A DNA stretch of 64,000 bases from Janthinobacterium sp. TB1-E2 (GCF_036885605.1 NZ_CP142523.1:1488001-1552000); one strand, 5' to 3'; positions 7,918-18,344 are shown, counted from the stretch's first letter. The notes: a model not told the origin generated them from the letters alone. Program-made: numbers and translations.

Positions 7918-8051
7918 AAAATTCCTGTGTATCTGTATTATTAAACAATAGCCAGGGGTACAATCGCGGCAAGTCCGTTGACCCGGGCCTTTGCTGAGGA
8001 TCGCCGCGCCGGCAGCTTTGCCTGCGCTTTCCGTGCTGCGCAGGAGCATTC

Positions 8052-9425
8052 ATGAGTATTCCGTTGTTTGATGTGAATTCGCAAGAACCCCTGTTCGATC
8101 CCGAGCAGCGGCGCACCCTGGCGGAGGCGGCCCTGCGCTCGATCACCGCGTCGACGGCGCACGCCCGTGGCGACGATTTCCTGCGTATCCTCGTCAAGGA
8201 CCTGGCCGAAGCGCTCGACGTGCACTATGTGATCGCCGGTCGGCTGGTGCGCATGGACGATGGCAGCGAAGGCATCCGCACCCTGGCCCTGTGGGGCGGC
8301 GGCGACTACCAGCCGAATATCGAATACAGCCTGCAGCACACGCCTTGCCAGGACGTGACCTGCCAGAGCATGTGTTTTCACGGCAGTGATATCCAGCGTC
8401 GCTTTCCACTTGATACCCTCCTGGTCGACATGCATGCGGAAAGCTATGTCGGCATGCCGCTGATCGATACCGATGGCAAGACCCTGGGCATCCTGTCGGC
8501 CATCGACACGCGTCCCATCGATGAAAACAAGCGCTTGCTGGCCTTGCTGCTGCTGTCGATCTTCTCGGCGCGCGGCGCGGCCGAGCTGCAGCACCAGGAG
8601 CGCACCCAGCAGCTGGAAGAAATCGTGCGTGTGCGCACCGAGTCGCTGGTGGCGGCGCAGGCGAACCTGATCGAGCAGGAACAGATGGCGGCCCTCGGTT
8701 CGCTCGTGGCCGGTGTCTCGCATGAAGTCAACACGCCGATCGGCGTGGCGCTGACGGCGGCGTCGAGCATGGGCAGCTATGCCGACCAGCTGGTGCAACT
8801 GCTGGGCGGCGCCAAGGTCAGCCGCGCTGAACTGATCGACATTGCCGAATCCCTGAAAGGCGCGGCCGCCCTGATCGAACGCAACCTGGCGCGTGCGGCC
8901 GACCTGATCGGCAATTTCAAGCAGCTGGCCGTGGACCAGGTCAGCGAATACGTGGCCGACCTGGCGCTGCACGATTATGTGCACGGCCTGGTGTCGGCGC
9001 ACAGCCCGGAACTGCGCAAGGCTGCGCTGGGCGTGGAACTCGATATCGCTCCCGATTGCCAGGTGCGCCTGGCGGCCGGCAAGCTGTCGCAAATCCTTTC
9101 GAACCTCTTAATGAACAGCGCGCGCCACGGCTATCCGCAGGGCGGCCCGGGCCGCATCACGATCCGCGCGCGCATCGAGGCGGACGGCGATGGCGCCGAT
9201 GCGCGCTGGCTGCTGCTGGACTTTTCCGACGACGGCATCGGCCTGGCGCCGGCCGTGCGCGAACACATGTTTGAACCGTTTTTCACCACCAAGCGTGGCC
9301 AGGGCGGCTCCGGCCTGGGCATGCACATCGTCTACACCATCGTGCAGCAACTGGGCGGCCAGGTGTGCGCCATCGACTGCACTCCCGGCTGTCATATACA
9401 AATCAGGCTGCCGCTGGCCAACTGA
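8052..9425 (+). CDS. Orphan GAF-domain sensor histidine kinase
   Basis: A 457-residue protein without transmembrane segments. Residues ~15-180 form a GAF-type sensor domain, with an unusual Cys-rich loop TPCQDVTCQSMCFHGSD, and residues ~180-215 form a connecting coiled coil. The kinase core follows: H-box AGVSHEVNTPIGVALT with His224 as the probable phosphorylation site, N-box LSNLLMNSARHG, G1 DFSDDGIGLAP and G2 GSGLGMHIVYTIVQQ. No response regulator is encoded next to it, so its partner is unknown. The three closely placed cysteines could be redox- or metal-sensing, but this is inference. Confidence 0.88.
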   Translation: MSIPLFDVNSQEPLFDPEQRRTLAEAALRSITASTAHARGDDFLRILVKDLAEALDVHYVIAGRLVRMDDGSEGIRTLALWGGGDYQPNIEYSLQHTPCQDVTCQSMCFHGSDIQRRFPLDTLLVDMHAESYVGMPLIDTDGKTLGILSAIDTRPIDENKRLLALLLLSIFSARGAAELQHQERTQQLEEIVRVRTESLVAAQANLIEQEQMAALGSLVAGVSHEVNTPIGVALTAASSMGSYADQLVQLLGGAKVSRAELIDIAESLKGAAALIERNLARAADLIGNFKQLAVDQVSEYVADLALHDYVHGLVSAHSPELRKAALGVELDIAPDCQVRLAAGKLSQILSNLLMNSARHGYPQGGPGRITIRARIEADGDGADARWLLLDFSDDGIGLAPAVREHMFEPFFTTKRGQGGSGLGMHIVYTIVQQLGGQVCAIDCTPGCHIQIRLPLAN

Positions 9426-9728
9426 CACCGCGCGGCCTCCCGTCTAGCGGGGAGGGGCCGTCCTATCCCAAGCCGCCTCCGTTTTTCACATGTTGTATGT
9501 ACGCCATACGCATGCTGAGTTCTGTTGACACTCATATTCTTGCCGTGATTCTATGTAGTTGTCTAGTTGACTTTTAGTCTCCTAGTGCCATTTCTGTACA
9601 AGTGTGCCAGCGAACTTCACGGTGCCTGATCAGGTGCCGTGCGAGACGTTTCCTTTAGATGAACGAGTGCAATCCGGGTAGCAAATCCGGAGTCATATAT
9701 AACCGTACAAATGAAAAAAGGGTTCACC
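9426..9728 (+). promoter_or_regulatory. Gene-free upstream region of the TonB receptor, possible promoter
   Basis: No credible gene is present. A GC-rich inverted repeat just after 9430 (CCTCCCG...CGGGGAGG) may close the kinase mRNA. TTGACA at 9525-9530 is followed after 18 bases by TTCTAT, a possible sigma-70 promoter, leaving a ~165-base leader. GTATG-TACGC-CATAC (9495-9509) is a short inverted repeat just upstream. The promoter assignment is weak. Confidence 0.35.
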
Positions 9729-12545
9729 ATGCTTAAAGAAACCGTCATCTCTCGTGCAGTTCGCATCGTCTGCGCCGGTGGTGTAGTTGCCGCCATGTCA
9801 GTTGTTTCGCAGTCCGCGATTGCACAAGATGCGCAGGGCGCCGATGCGCAAATCCAGCGCGTTGAAGTCACCGGCTCGTCGATCAAACGGATCGCCGCCG
9901 AAGGCGCTTTGCCGGTCACCGTCCTGACCGCTGAAGCCATCCGCACATCGGGCGCCACCTCGGTCACCGATCTGGTCAAGAAACTCTCTTCCGCCCAGGG
10001 CGCCACCAGTGAAAGCTCCTCGGTTGGCGGCAGCACCTTCGGTTTTTCCGGTATTTCCGTGCATAACGTGGGTGAGACGCGTACGCTCGTCTTGCTGAAC
10101 GGTAAACGCCTGGCCCAGTTCGGCGGCCAGACGCTGACGGGTTTCGCCGCTGGCTTCGACTTGAACTCGATCCCTATCTCGGCAATTGAACGCGTGGAAC
10201 TGCTGACCGATGGTGCCTCCGCCCTGTACGGTGCCGATGCCATCGCCGGCGTGGTCAACTTCATTACCAAGCACGATACGACGATCGGTGATGTGACCAT
10301 CGGCTATTCCGCACCCAAAAACGGTGCGCGTGAAAAACGCCTCAGCGCCACCAAGGGCTTTGGCAATCTGGACGAAGATGGCTACAACGTGGTGCTGACC
10401 TTTGGCCACGATGAGCGCGACAAGCTCGCTTCCGTCGACCGCAAGTTCGCCAACACGGGCAAGGTGCAATTCTCGGCCAATGGCAAGCGCTATCAGAAGC
10501 AGCAGTTTTCGGCCAGCCCGATTCCTGCCAATGCCACCGATGACAATGGCCAGCTGATCAGCCCTTACCAGAAGGCCAACGGTTCCTGCCCGGAAAAGAC
10601 GTTCCGCGTGATCGAACCGTATAACGATGGCAGCGGCCTGGTCGATGACTATTGCGGCTATGACTTTACCAAGGACCTGGAAATCTATCCGGAACGCAAA
10701 CGCGACAACTTCATGGCGTCGGGCACCTTCAAGCTCGCCGGCCAGGAAGTGTATGCGGACGTATTGCTGTCACGCACCAAACAGACTTCGCGTATCGCTC
10801 CCGTACCTGGCGCGATCGCCGTCGATGCGGGCACGCCGCTGCATGACAAGTATTTGGTGCCAGCGGGTATCACCGGCGATAGCACGGCGTTCTACCGCTT
10901 GTTCGACATGGGCCAGCGTACCTCGAAAGATACGGCAGATTTTGCCAGTGTGGTGGTCGGCACGCGCGGCATTCTGGCCGGCTGGGACTATAACGCAGCC
11001 TATAACTTCTCCGAAAGCCGCGTAAAAGGCAGTATTTCCGGTTATCCTGGCGCCATTGCCGTCAATAACCTCACGTCGAGCGGCTTGCTCGATCCCTTCG
11101 TCGGCCCGGGCAAGCAGTCCCCTGCGGCACAGGAAGCGATCAAGTCGGCCGCGTACTCCGGTTACTGGGACGGCGGCACTTCGCGCCTGCAGACGATTAA
11201 CCTGAATGGCTCGACGGAACTGCGCCGACTGCCTGGCGGCGCAATGATGCTGGGCATGGGCGTGAACATCAACCGCGAGGAATTCTCCGCCAAGCCAAGT
11301 CCGTTTGCGCAAGGCATCCTGGCCGATCCCGTGAAGGGCACCTTGTGCGGCGGCACGACGGGGCTGGAATGCGACCAGCGTTTCGGCGACGCGGCCAGCA
11401 GCCAGCCGTACAGCGCCAGCCGTACGTCGAAGGGCATTTTTGGCGAAGTCATCGCGCCTGTGCTGAAAGAGCTGGAATTGGGCGCCGCCTTGCGTTTCGA
11501 TGAATTCTCGGACTTTGGTGGTGCAACCACGGCCAAGGCCAGCTTCAAGTGGACGCCGGCACCTACCTTGCTGATTCGCGGTTCGGTCGGCAATGGTTTC
11601 CATGCGCCGACAGTGCCACAAGTCAACGCCTTGCAGCGCGGCTACGGCGTCACTAGCGACAAGTACACGTGCTCGCCAGCCTTGCAGGCAATCGCCACGC
11701 GTCTCAATGCGCAATGCCAGCCAGGCAACCGCCAGTACGACCAGCTGGCCGGCGGCAACCGCGAATTGCAGCCTGAGAAATCGAAACAGGCAACCATCGG
11801 CTTCCGTTACGAGCCGATCAGCGCCATCACCCTGGGCGCCGACCTGTGGCATGTGCAGATCCGCGATTCCTTCGGCCAACTGACCGAACAGCTGGTATTT
11901 GCCAATCCGGCCAACTTCCCGAAATCCTGGGGCGTCAACAAGGACGTGGGCACGGGGACTACCTACCTGGCCTTCCTGGCTGACAACCAGAACTTGGGCA
12001 AGTCGTTTGCCACCGGTGTCGATATCGATGTCAGCGCCCGTTACCGCTCCGGCATCGGCCTGTTCACGTCGCAGCTGAACGCGACGCAGATGCTGCGCGA
12101 GGACGTGCAGCTGGAACGCAATGGCAGGTATTATTCGGCGCTGGGCAACTTCGCCGATCTGGGCTCGGTGACGTTCCGCACACGCGGCCAGTGGACGAAC
12201 ACCCTGAAAACGGGCAATTGGTCCAACTCGCTGACCGTCAACTTCCTGTCCGGCTACAAGGACCAGGAAACGTCGGTCGACGTGCTGGACGCGTCGGGCG
12301 CCGTGACGGGCCAGGAAAAGATCCGCATGCAGGTGGGTTTCTATTCGACCCTCGACTGGCAAACGGTATGGACCCCAAGCAAGAGCTGGGTCCTGACCGC
12401 CGGCCTGCTGAACCTGACCGACAAGAGCCCGCCATTCGTGCCATCGACGGCCGGCGCGAACCGCGGCCAGCAATTCGGCTATGACGACCGCTACTACGAT
12501 CCGCGCGGCCGTACGGGCTACCTGAATGCTTCGTACAAGTTTTAA
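9729..12545 (+). CDS. TonB-dependent outer membrane receptor
   Basis: The ATG at 9729 is preferred over the in-frame ATG at 9711 because AAAGGG precedes it and the protein then begins directly with a signal peptide (cleavage near AIA-QDA). This gives 938 residues. After QRVEVTGSSIKR, a TonB-box-like segment, comes the plug domain with TRTLVLLNGKRLAQFGG and LTDGASALYGADAIAGVVNF. A ~700-residue beta-barrel follows, ending YLNASYKF with the terminal Phe needed for barrel assembly. Such receptors import scarce ligands using TonB energy; the ligand is not evident. It is monocistronic, closed by a terminator. Confidence 0.95.
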   Translation: MLKETVISRAVRIVCAGGVVAAMSVVSQSAIAQDAQGADAQIQRVEVTGSSIKRIAAEGALPVTVLTAEAIRTSGATSVTDLVKKLSSAQGATSESSSVGGSTFGFSGISVHNVGETRTLVLLNGKRLAQFGGQTLTGFAAGFDLNSIPISAIERVELLTDGASALYGADAIAGVVNFITKHDTTIGDVTIGYSAPKNGAREKRLSATKGFGNLDEDGYNVVLTFGHDERDKLASVDRKFANTGKVQFSANGKRYQKQQFSASPIPANATDDNGQLISPYQKANGSCPEKTFRVIEPYNDGSGLVDDYCGYDFTKDLEIYPERKRDNFMASGTFKLAGQEVYADVLLSRTKQTSRIAPVPGAIAVDAGTPLHDKYLVPAGITGDSTAFYRLFDMGQRTSKDTADFASVVVGTRGILAGWDYNAAYNFSESRVKGSISGYPGAIAVNNLTSSGLLDPFVGPGKQSPAAQEAIKSAAYSGYWDGGTSRLQTINLNGSTELRRLPGGAMMLGMGVNINREEFSAKPSPFAQGILADPVKGTLCGGTTGLECDQRFGDAASSQPYSASRTSKGIFGEVIAPVLKELELGAALRFDEFSDFGGATTAKASFKWTPAPTLLIRGSVGNGFHAPTVPQVNALQRGYGVTSDKYTCSPALQAIATRLNAQCQPGNRQYDQLAGGNRELQPEKSKQATIGFRYEPISAITLGADLWHVQIRDSFGQLTEQLVFANPANFPKSWGVNKDVGTGTTYLAFLADNQNLGKSFATGVDIDVSARYRSGIGLFTSQLNATQMLREDVQLERNGRYYSALGNFADLGSVTFRTRGQWTNTLKTGNWSNSLTVNFLSGYKDQETSVDVLDASGAVTGQEKIRMQVGFYSTLDWQTVWTPSKSWVLTAGLLNLTDKSPPFVPSTAGANRGQQFGYDDRYYDPRGRTGYLNASYKF

Positions 12546-12563
12546 GCAAGGTACGCAGGCAAC

Positions 12564-12594
12564 AAAAAACCGGCACTGAGTGCCGGTTTTTTTT
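12564..12594. terminator. Bidirectional intrinsic terminator
   Basis: AAAAAACCGGCA (12564-12575) pairs with TGCCGGTTTTTT starting at 12581, with a CTGAG loop and an eight-T run. It lies between two convergent genes and can end both. Confidence 0.9.
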
Positions 12595-12624
12595 CGTCCC
12601 GCCGCAGCGCGGGGAGGGCAGGGC

Positions 12625-14256
12625 CTAGCGGCCCGCCGCCATCGACAGGGCCACCGCCTCGGCCACCTTGATGCCGTCGACGGCCGCCGACAGGATGCCG
12701 CCCGCATAGCCGGCGCCTTCGCCGGCGGGGAACAGTCCCCGCGTGTTCAGGCTTTGCAGGTCATCGTCGCGGCGCTTGATGCGGATCGGCGACGAGGTAC
12801 GCGTTTCCACGCCCGTCAGCACGGCATCGGCCTTGTAGTAGCCCTTGATTTGCTTGTTGAACGCCGGAAATGCTTCGCGCAGGGCCGTGATCGCGTATTC
12901 GGGCAAGGATGGCGCCAGGTCCGTCAGGTGCACGGCCGGTTTGTACGACGGCACCACGCTGCCAAATTCCGTCGAGGCGCGGCCGGCCACGAAGTCGCCG
13001 ACCAATTGTCCTGGCGCATCGTAGTTGCCGCCGCCCAAGGCAAACGCGCGCTCTTCCAGTTCGCGCTGCAGGGCGATGCCGGCCAGCGGGTCGCCCGGGT
13101 AGTCGGCCGGCGTGATGCCGACGACGATGGCGCTGTTGGCGTTGCGCTCGTTGCGCGAGTACTGGCTCATGCCGTTCGTCACCAGGCGGCCTGGTTCGGA
13201 TGCTGCTGCCACCACCGTGCCGCCCGGGCACATGCAGAAGCTGTACACGGAGCGGCCATTGCTGGCGTGGTGCACGAGCTTGTAGTCGGCCGCACCCAGA
13301 ATCGGGTGGCCGGCGCTGGGGCCGAAGCGGCAGCTGTCGATCAGCGATTGCGGGTGTTCCACGCGGAAGCCGATCGAGAACGGTTTCGCTTCGATGTACA
13401 CGCCGCGGCGGTGCAGCATCTCGAAGGTGTCGCGCGCGCTGTGGCCGATGGCCAGCACGACGTGGTTGCTGGCGATGGTTTCGCCATTGTCCAGCACCAC
13501 GCCGCGCACCTGGCCGCCATCGCTGCCTGGCTCGATGTCGAGATCGACCACTTTGCTGCTGAAGCGGTATTCGCCGCCCAGCTGTTCGATATTGGCGCGC
13601 ATTTCTTCCACCATCTTGACCAGGCGGAAGGTACCGATGTGTGGCTTGCTCACATACATGATTTCTTCAGGCGCGCCGGCCTTGACGAATTCCGTCAGTA
13701 CCTTGCGGCCGTAGTGCTTGGGATCCTTGATCTGGCTGTACAGCTTGCCGTCCGAGAAGGTGCCGGCGCCGCCTTCGCCGAATTGCACGTTCGATTCCGG
13801 GTTCAGCTCGCGCTTGCGCCAGAAGCCGAAGGTGTCGACCGTGCGTTCGCGCACCTGCTTGCCCCGTTCCAGGATGAGGGGGCGCAAGCCCATCTGCGCC
13901 AGGATCAGCGCCACGAACAGGCCGCACGGGCCCGTGCCGATGACGATGGGGCGCGGTTCATTGGTATGGCCGGCCAGCTGTTCGCCGCCGGCGACGAATT
14001 TATAGTCGGTGTCGGGCGCGGGCATCAGATGGATATCGTGGCCCAGGCGCGCCAGCACGGCCGCTTCATTCTTGACATCCACGTGCAGCGAGTAAATCAA
14101 CACCACGGCACTGCGCTTGCGTGCGTCATAGCTGCGCTTGAAGACGGTAAAGCCGAGCAGCTCATCGGCGGCAATGCCGAGGCGCGCCAGGATGGCGGCG
14201 GGCAGTGCCGCTTCGTCGTGTTCGAGGGGGAGTTTTACTTCGTTGAGTCGCAACAT
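12625..14256 (-). CDS. FAD-dependent oxidoreductase, COG2509-like
   Basis: A 543-residue flavoprotein. The nucleotide-binding Rossmann motif is internal: IVIGTGPCGLFVAL at about residues 104-117, after an N-terminal ~100-residue domain (LRLNEVKLPL, FTVFKRSYDARK) that resembles the extra domain of these proteins. Further on are LERGKQVRERTVDTFGFW, the NVQFGEGGAGTFSDGKLYS block and the C-terminal FAD block GLFPAGEGAGYAGGILSAA. This architecture is known for the uncharacterised FAD-dependent dehydrogenase family COG2509. The substrate is unknown. It is transcribed toward the TonB receptor and shares its terminator. Confidence 0.85.
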   Translation of the reverse strand: MLRLNEVKLPLEHDEAALPAAILARLGIAADELLGFTVFKRSYDARKRSAVVLIYSLHVDVKNEAAVLARLGHDIHLMPAPDTDYKFVAGGEQLAGHTNEPRPIVIGTGPCGLFVALILAQMGLRPLILERGKQVRERTVDTFGFWRKRELNPESNVQFGEGGAGTFSDGKLYSQIKDPKHYGRKVLTEFVKAGAPEEIMYVSKPHIGTFRLVKMVEEMRANIEQLGGEYRFSSKVVDLDIEPGSDGGQVRGVVLDNGETIASNHVVLAIGHSARDTFEMLHRRGVYIEAKPFSIGFRVEHPQSLIDSCRFGPSAGHPILGAADYKLVHHASNGRSVYSFCMCPGGTVVAAASEPGRLVTNGMSQYSRNERNANSAIVVGITPADYPGDPLAGIALQRELEERAFALGGGNYDAPGQLVGDFVAGRASTEFGSVVPSYKPAVHLTDLAPSLPEYAITALREAFPAFNKQIKGYYKADAVLTGVETRTSSPIRIKRRDDDLQSLNTRGLFPAGEGAGYAGGILSAAVDGIKVAEAVALSMAAGR

Positions 14257-15263
14257 GATGTGTATTTTTAAAAATTGCCGGGCTCCGTATCTAGCGGAGA
14301 GTGTGTGGTGACGCGTGAGGGCATCCGGCCGCTATTTTACCTCCACAATGCTCGCTGCCTCGTTTCCCCGGACCTTTTTGGGGGCGAAAAAGGCAGGCAT
14401 GCCGTCTGCGCGCATGCTCGCCACCGTGCCGTGAGGGAATCTGGAGGTGTTTCCTGGATGCCACAAACTGGTGCAAACCAGTGCGCTGCTGGTGCATCCG
14501 CCGCTCCTTGTTGGGGCACACAAATCCGGACCTTATTTTTCGCGTAAATTTGTGTTGCTTTTTTGTTGTGGCCGCTTGATTTTGTTGACGCCTTGCCATT
14601 GCGTGTGATTTGATAGTGTTTTGTTACTCGCAGGTGCAATTCCGTATCTTTGTTTCGCACGCATTTAAGGAAATGAGCAGCGTTGTCTCTTGCCGCTGCC
14701 ACTTCCTCAATGGAGTGCGGGATTTTTATTTTAAGATGATGACGAGGAATTTCTTTTTATACAGAACTATTCTGAAAAAATCTGATTGATTTATTGCGGG
14801 ATGGATCTGCAATATATTCGGCCTCGTTCCGTAAAATAATTTCGTCTTGTGCGTCATTTATTTTGCGGGCTCTTTATATCCATCTTTTTAGAAACAACTC
14901 TTCCTGCAGTATTCTGATTCCATTGGTGCAAAGCCACTGTTTGCAGGCATTCCAAGCAAGTTTGATTATCGTCCGCGAATGTTTTCATTCAGCCTGGATG
15001 CGTTTCCGCGTGCCTGTTTCCTGGATAAATTGAAGTGTTGCGCCAACAGAACAGTTTTCCTAATTTTATTGACCAGTCCGTTTCAATATGTTCCGATGTG
15101 TCATTCTGTTTTCTTTGCCTATGCAAAGTGGACCGAGAGGATGCCTTGTGTGACGGGATTGCAAGGTGATGAGAGTAAAAAGCGTTCAAAAACGCATAAG
15201 TGTGAGTGATAAACTCCTTTACCAAAGCAGTAATACTGCGCTCATAAATAAATAGGGAATGAC
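14257..15263. other. AT-rich 1 kb gap upstream of the Oar-like receptor
   Basis: Short open frames here lack ribosome sites and family features, so I call no gene. From about 14520 onward the DNA is visibly more AT-rich than the surrounding genes. Close to the receptor start lie GCGTT-CAAA-AACGC (15182-15195) and the 13-base palindrome GCAGTAATACTGC (15227-15239). AGGGA precedes the ATG at 15264. A regulatory region for the receptor, or remains of a decayed gene, are both possible. Confidence 0.5.
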
Positions 15264-18200
15264 ATGTTGAGAAAAACTGTAATAGCACGTGCATTAACGA
15301 TCGCTTTCAGCGCATCGGTATTGAGCGTTGCGATTGTTCCAGCGGTAATGGCACAGTCGAATGCCACGGGCAACATCATCGGCAAGATTGCGCCGGATGC
15401 CAGCGCGTCGGTGCAGATCGTCGGTTCCGACAATGGTTTCAAGCGGACCATTTCGCCCGATGCAAGCGGTACTTTCCGCATCACCTCCCTGCCAGTCGGT
15501 AACTACAAGGTAACGCTGCTGAAAGGTTCTTCCGTCGTCAGCACGCAGGACGTGGAAGTGCGCATCGGCCAGGAAAGCGAAGTAGCGCTGCAGCAAGTGC
15601 AAACCGTGAACGTGACGAGCCGCCGCCGCGCGATCGATGTCACCAGCTCCAACTCCGGTTCCTCCTTCAATTCGCGCGAGCTGGCTACTCTGCCACTGGC
15701 GCCTACGGTTGCCAACATTGTGCAATTGGCAGGCGGCACCACGCGCGCCGACTCGCGCTACGGCAACAACGCCGCCAGCTTCGGCGGCTCCAGCGCATCG
15801 GAAAATGCGGCGTATATCAACGGTTTCCCCGTCACCAACAGCCTGTACCAGGTTGGCTACTCTTCCCTGCCTTTCGGCTCGATTGCTGAAGCGCAAATCA
15901 TCACCGGCGGCTACGGCGCCGAGTTTGGACGTTCGACGGGTGGCGTGGTCAATATCACCACCAAGAGCGGTACCAATAACTGGGAATTCGGTGCCGGCTT
16001 TACCTACGCGCCTGATTCGCTGCGCGGCAAAGCCAAGAACATCATGTTCCCGAACACGGGCGCCAATCCCAAGACGGATGGCAAGATCTACAACTACCGC
16101 GAAGGCGACAAGCTGACCGAGAAGGTCTACAACGCCTACGTCAGCGGCCCGCTGATCAAGGACAAGCTGTTCATCTATCTGGGTGGCGAATTTACCAAAA
16201 TGGACCGCGAAACGGCACGCCTGGCATCGACCAGCACCGTGAACAACCAGACCGGCTGGCTGGTGCAAAAATCCGAGGTGCCGCGCTATATCGCCAAGAT
16301 CGACTGGAATATCACCGACAACAACCGCCTCGAATACACGCATATTTCGGACGAGTCGAATGTTAACGATCAATACTACGGCTTCAACTATGACACCAAG
16401 AAGCGCGGCTATGTGCAGAACGGCGGCGCCAAATTCAAGAACTATTCGGCAGGTGTGCTGTTCCTGAACGCCACCGGCGCTGCGCTGGCGGCAGCCCAGG
16501 GCTCCAACATCGACATCCTCAAGCTGACCAGCTATGTGACCGATGATCTGACCGTGCAAGCCCTGATCGGCCAGGCCAAGACGCAACGCGAGCAAAATCC
16601 GTTTGGCTACATTCCAGGCTTGCGTCCTGTCGTTGCCTCCCCGGATAACCAGGTGCCAGGCGTGAATTACCAGCCTAGCCAGGTGCAAGGTTTCAGCTCG
16701 GCCCTGTTGCGTGATGGTGCGCAAGATACCAACCGCGGCTATCGCCTGGATCTGGAATACAAACTGGCCAAGCAGCATACGATACGCGGCGGTCTGGATC
16801 ACAACAAGATCAATGCCCTGAACGGCACGGAAGCGGCTGGCGGCGGTACCTGGACGTACCTGAAGACCAATCCGAACACGGTATTGTCTGGCCACAATAT
16901 GTCGCCGGCAGCTGGCGGCGGTTATGGTACCCAAGGTTACTACGTGCGTGAAAATCTGCAGCGCGGCGGCTCCACTCCGACCGTCGAGCAATCGGCGCAG
17001 TACATCGAGGACCGCTATCAAGCCACTGAAAACCTGGTCGTGACACTGGGCTTGCGCAATGAGTCGTTCAAGAACATGAACGGTATCGGCGAAACCTTCG
17101 TGGAACAGAAAAACATGCTGGCACCGCGCTTGAATGCGGCCTGGAATGTGTACGGCGACGGTTCCCTGAAAGTCTTCGGTACGGCTGGCCGCTATTTCAT
17201 GCAATTGCCTGCCAACATGGCCGTACGTTTTGCCGGCGCTTCGCTGAACACCGACCGCTTCTACACCTACACCGGCGTCAACCCAACCACCGGCGCACCG
17301 CTGGGCTTGAACCCGATCAGCAATGTCGTGTCGGCTAACAATGAATTTGGCCAGGAAAAACGCGCCAATGAATTGGCTGCGACCAACTTGAAGGCTCACT
17401 TCCAGGACGAGATCAACCTGGGCTTCGAGAAGGCCCTGACGCCTGATTTCAACGGCGGTATCAAGTTTACCTACCGTAAGCTGAAAAACACGATCGATGA
17501 CTACTCGGATCCACGTGCCATCTCGGCCAAGCTGACGGGCGCTGAAAAAGAGTACTTCGACGATCATGGCTGGAACGGCGCCCTGTTCAATCCAGGCAAA
17601 GACAACACCTTCATGATCCCAGTGGGACCAAACGGTGCACAGCGCGCGGTGACGATTTCGGCTGCCGATGCAGGCTTCCCGGAAAAAGCCAAGCGTACCT
17701 ACACGGCGCTGGAATTCATGCTCGAACATCCGATGCGCAATGGCTGGTACGGCAAGATGAACTACACGTGGTCGCGCAGCGAAGGCAATCAGGAAGGCCA
17801 GACCAAGTCGGATAACGGCCAGGCCGACGTGGGCTTCAGCTCGGGCTGGGACTTCCCTGAAACGATGGTCAACGGCAGCGGCTTGTTGCCGAACAACCGT
17901 ACGCATCAGTTGAAAACCTACGGCTACTATGAGTTCACGAGCCAGTTCGGCGTCGGTGGCAACTTGCTGGTGGCAACGGGCCGTCCAATGTCGCGTACTT
18001 GCAATATCCCAGCGTCCATGGATCAACAGGGCTTGGGCTTGTCGCAATACGGCTCGATCTTCTTCCTGTGCCCAACCGGCCCGAACGGCCGCGGCGCTTA
18101 CGGTACGCTGCCAACGGAAATGCGCCTGGACTTGAACTTCATCTACAAGCCAGAGCAAATCAAGGGCATCGTACTGAAAGTCGACGTGCTGAACGCAACC

Positions 18201-18344
18201 AACCGTCAAGTGGCGCAATCGATCGACGAGGCTTACAACACCAGCGCCGCCGGTACTGCAGTCAGCCCAACCGCTGGCATGGTCAATGCGTATTCGAGCC
18301 CGCGCACCGTGCGCTTGTCGGCTCAGTACAGCCACAAGTTCTGA
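15264..18344 (+). CDS. Oar-like TonB-dependent receptor with carboxypeptidase-like N-terminal domain
   Basis: A 1026-residue protein. A signal peptide ends near AVMA-QSN. Residues ~35-115 form a carboxypeptidase regulatory-like (beta-sandwich) domain: SGTFRITSLPVGNYKVTLLKG. The plug domain has ENAAYINGFPVTNSLYQVG and FGRSTGGVVNITTKSGTN, the form found in Oar-type receptors. The barrel ends VRLSAQYSHKF. The best-known members are the Oar proteins of myxobacteria and other large-ligand TonB receptors; some act on proteins or peptides, but the ligand here is unknown. The long AT-rich upstream region and two palindromes suggest dedicated regulation. Confidence 0.93.
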   Translation: MLRKTVIARALTIAFSASVLSVAIVPAVMAQSNATGNIIGKIAPDASASVQIVGSDNGFKRTISPDASGTFRITSLPVGNYKVTLLKGSSVVSTQDVEVRIGQESEVALQQVQTVNVTSRRRAIDVTSSNSGSSFNSRELATLPLAPTVANIVQLAGGTTRADSRYGNNAASFGGSSASENAAYINGFPVTNSLYQVGYSSLPFGSIAEAQIITGGYGAEFGRSTGGVVNITTKSGTNNWEFGAGFTYAPDSLRGKAKNIMFPNTGANPKTDGKIYNYREGDKLTEKVYNAYVSGPLIKDKLFIYLGGEFTKMDRETARLASTSTVNNQTGWLVQKSEVPRYIAKIDWNITDNNRLEYTHISDESNVNDQYYGFNYDTKKRGYVQNGGAKFKNYSAGVLFLNATGAALAAAQGSNIDILKLTSYVTDDLTVQALIGQAKTQREQNPFGYIPGLRPVVASPDNQVPGVNYQPSQVQGFSSALLRDGAQDTNRGYRLDLEYKLAKQHTIRGGLDHNKINALNGTEAAGGGTWTYLKTNPNTVLSGHNMSPAAGGGYGTQGYYVRENLQRGGSTPTVEQSAQYIEDRYQATENLVVTLGLRNESFKNMNGIGETFVEQKNMLAPRLNAAWNVYGDGSLKVFGTAGRYFMQLPANMAVRFAGASLNTDRFYTYTGVNPTTGAPLGLNPISNVVSANNEFGQEKRANELAATNLKAHFQDEINLGFEKALTPDFNGGIKFTYRKLKNTIDDYSDPRAISAKLTGAEKEYFDDHGWNGALFNPGKDNTFMIPVGPNGAQRAVTISAADAGFPEKAKRTYTALEFMLEHPMRNGWYGKMNYTWSRSEGNQEGQTKSDNGQADVGFSSGWDFPETMVNGSGLLPNNRTHQLKTYGYYEFTSQFGVGGNLLVATGRPMSRTCNIPASMDQQGLGLSQYGSIFFLCPTGPNGRGAYGTLPTEMRLDLNFIYKPEQIKGIVLKVDVLNATNRQVAQSIDEAYNTSAAGTAVSPTAGMVNAYSSPRTVRLSAQYSHKF

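Noticed and set aside
14979-15209. Open frame of 76 codons in the AT-rich gap
   Set aside because: No ribosome site, no recognisable domain and composition like non-coding DNA.
15294-18335. Antisense open frame mirroring the Oar-like receptor
   Set aside because: The plus-strand receptor has signal peptide, plug and barrel motifs; the antisense frame has none.
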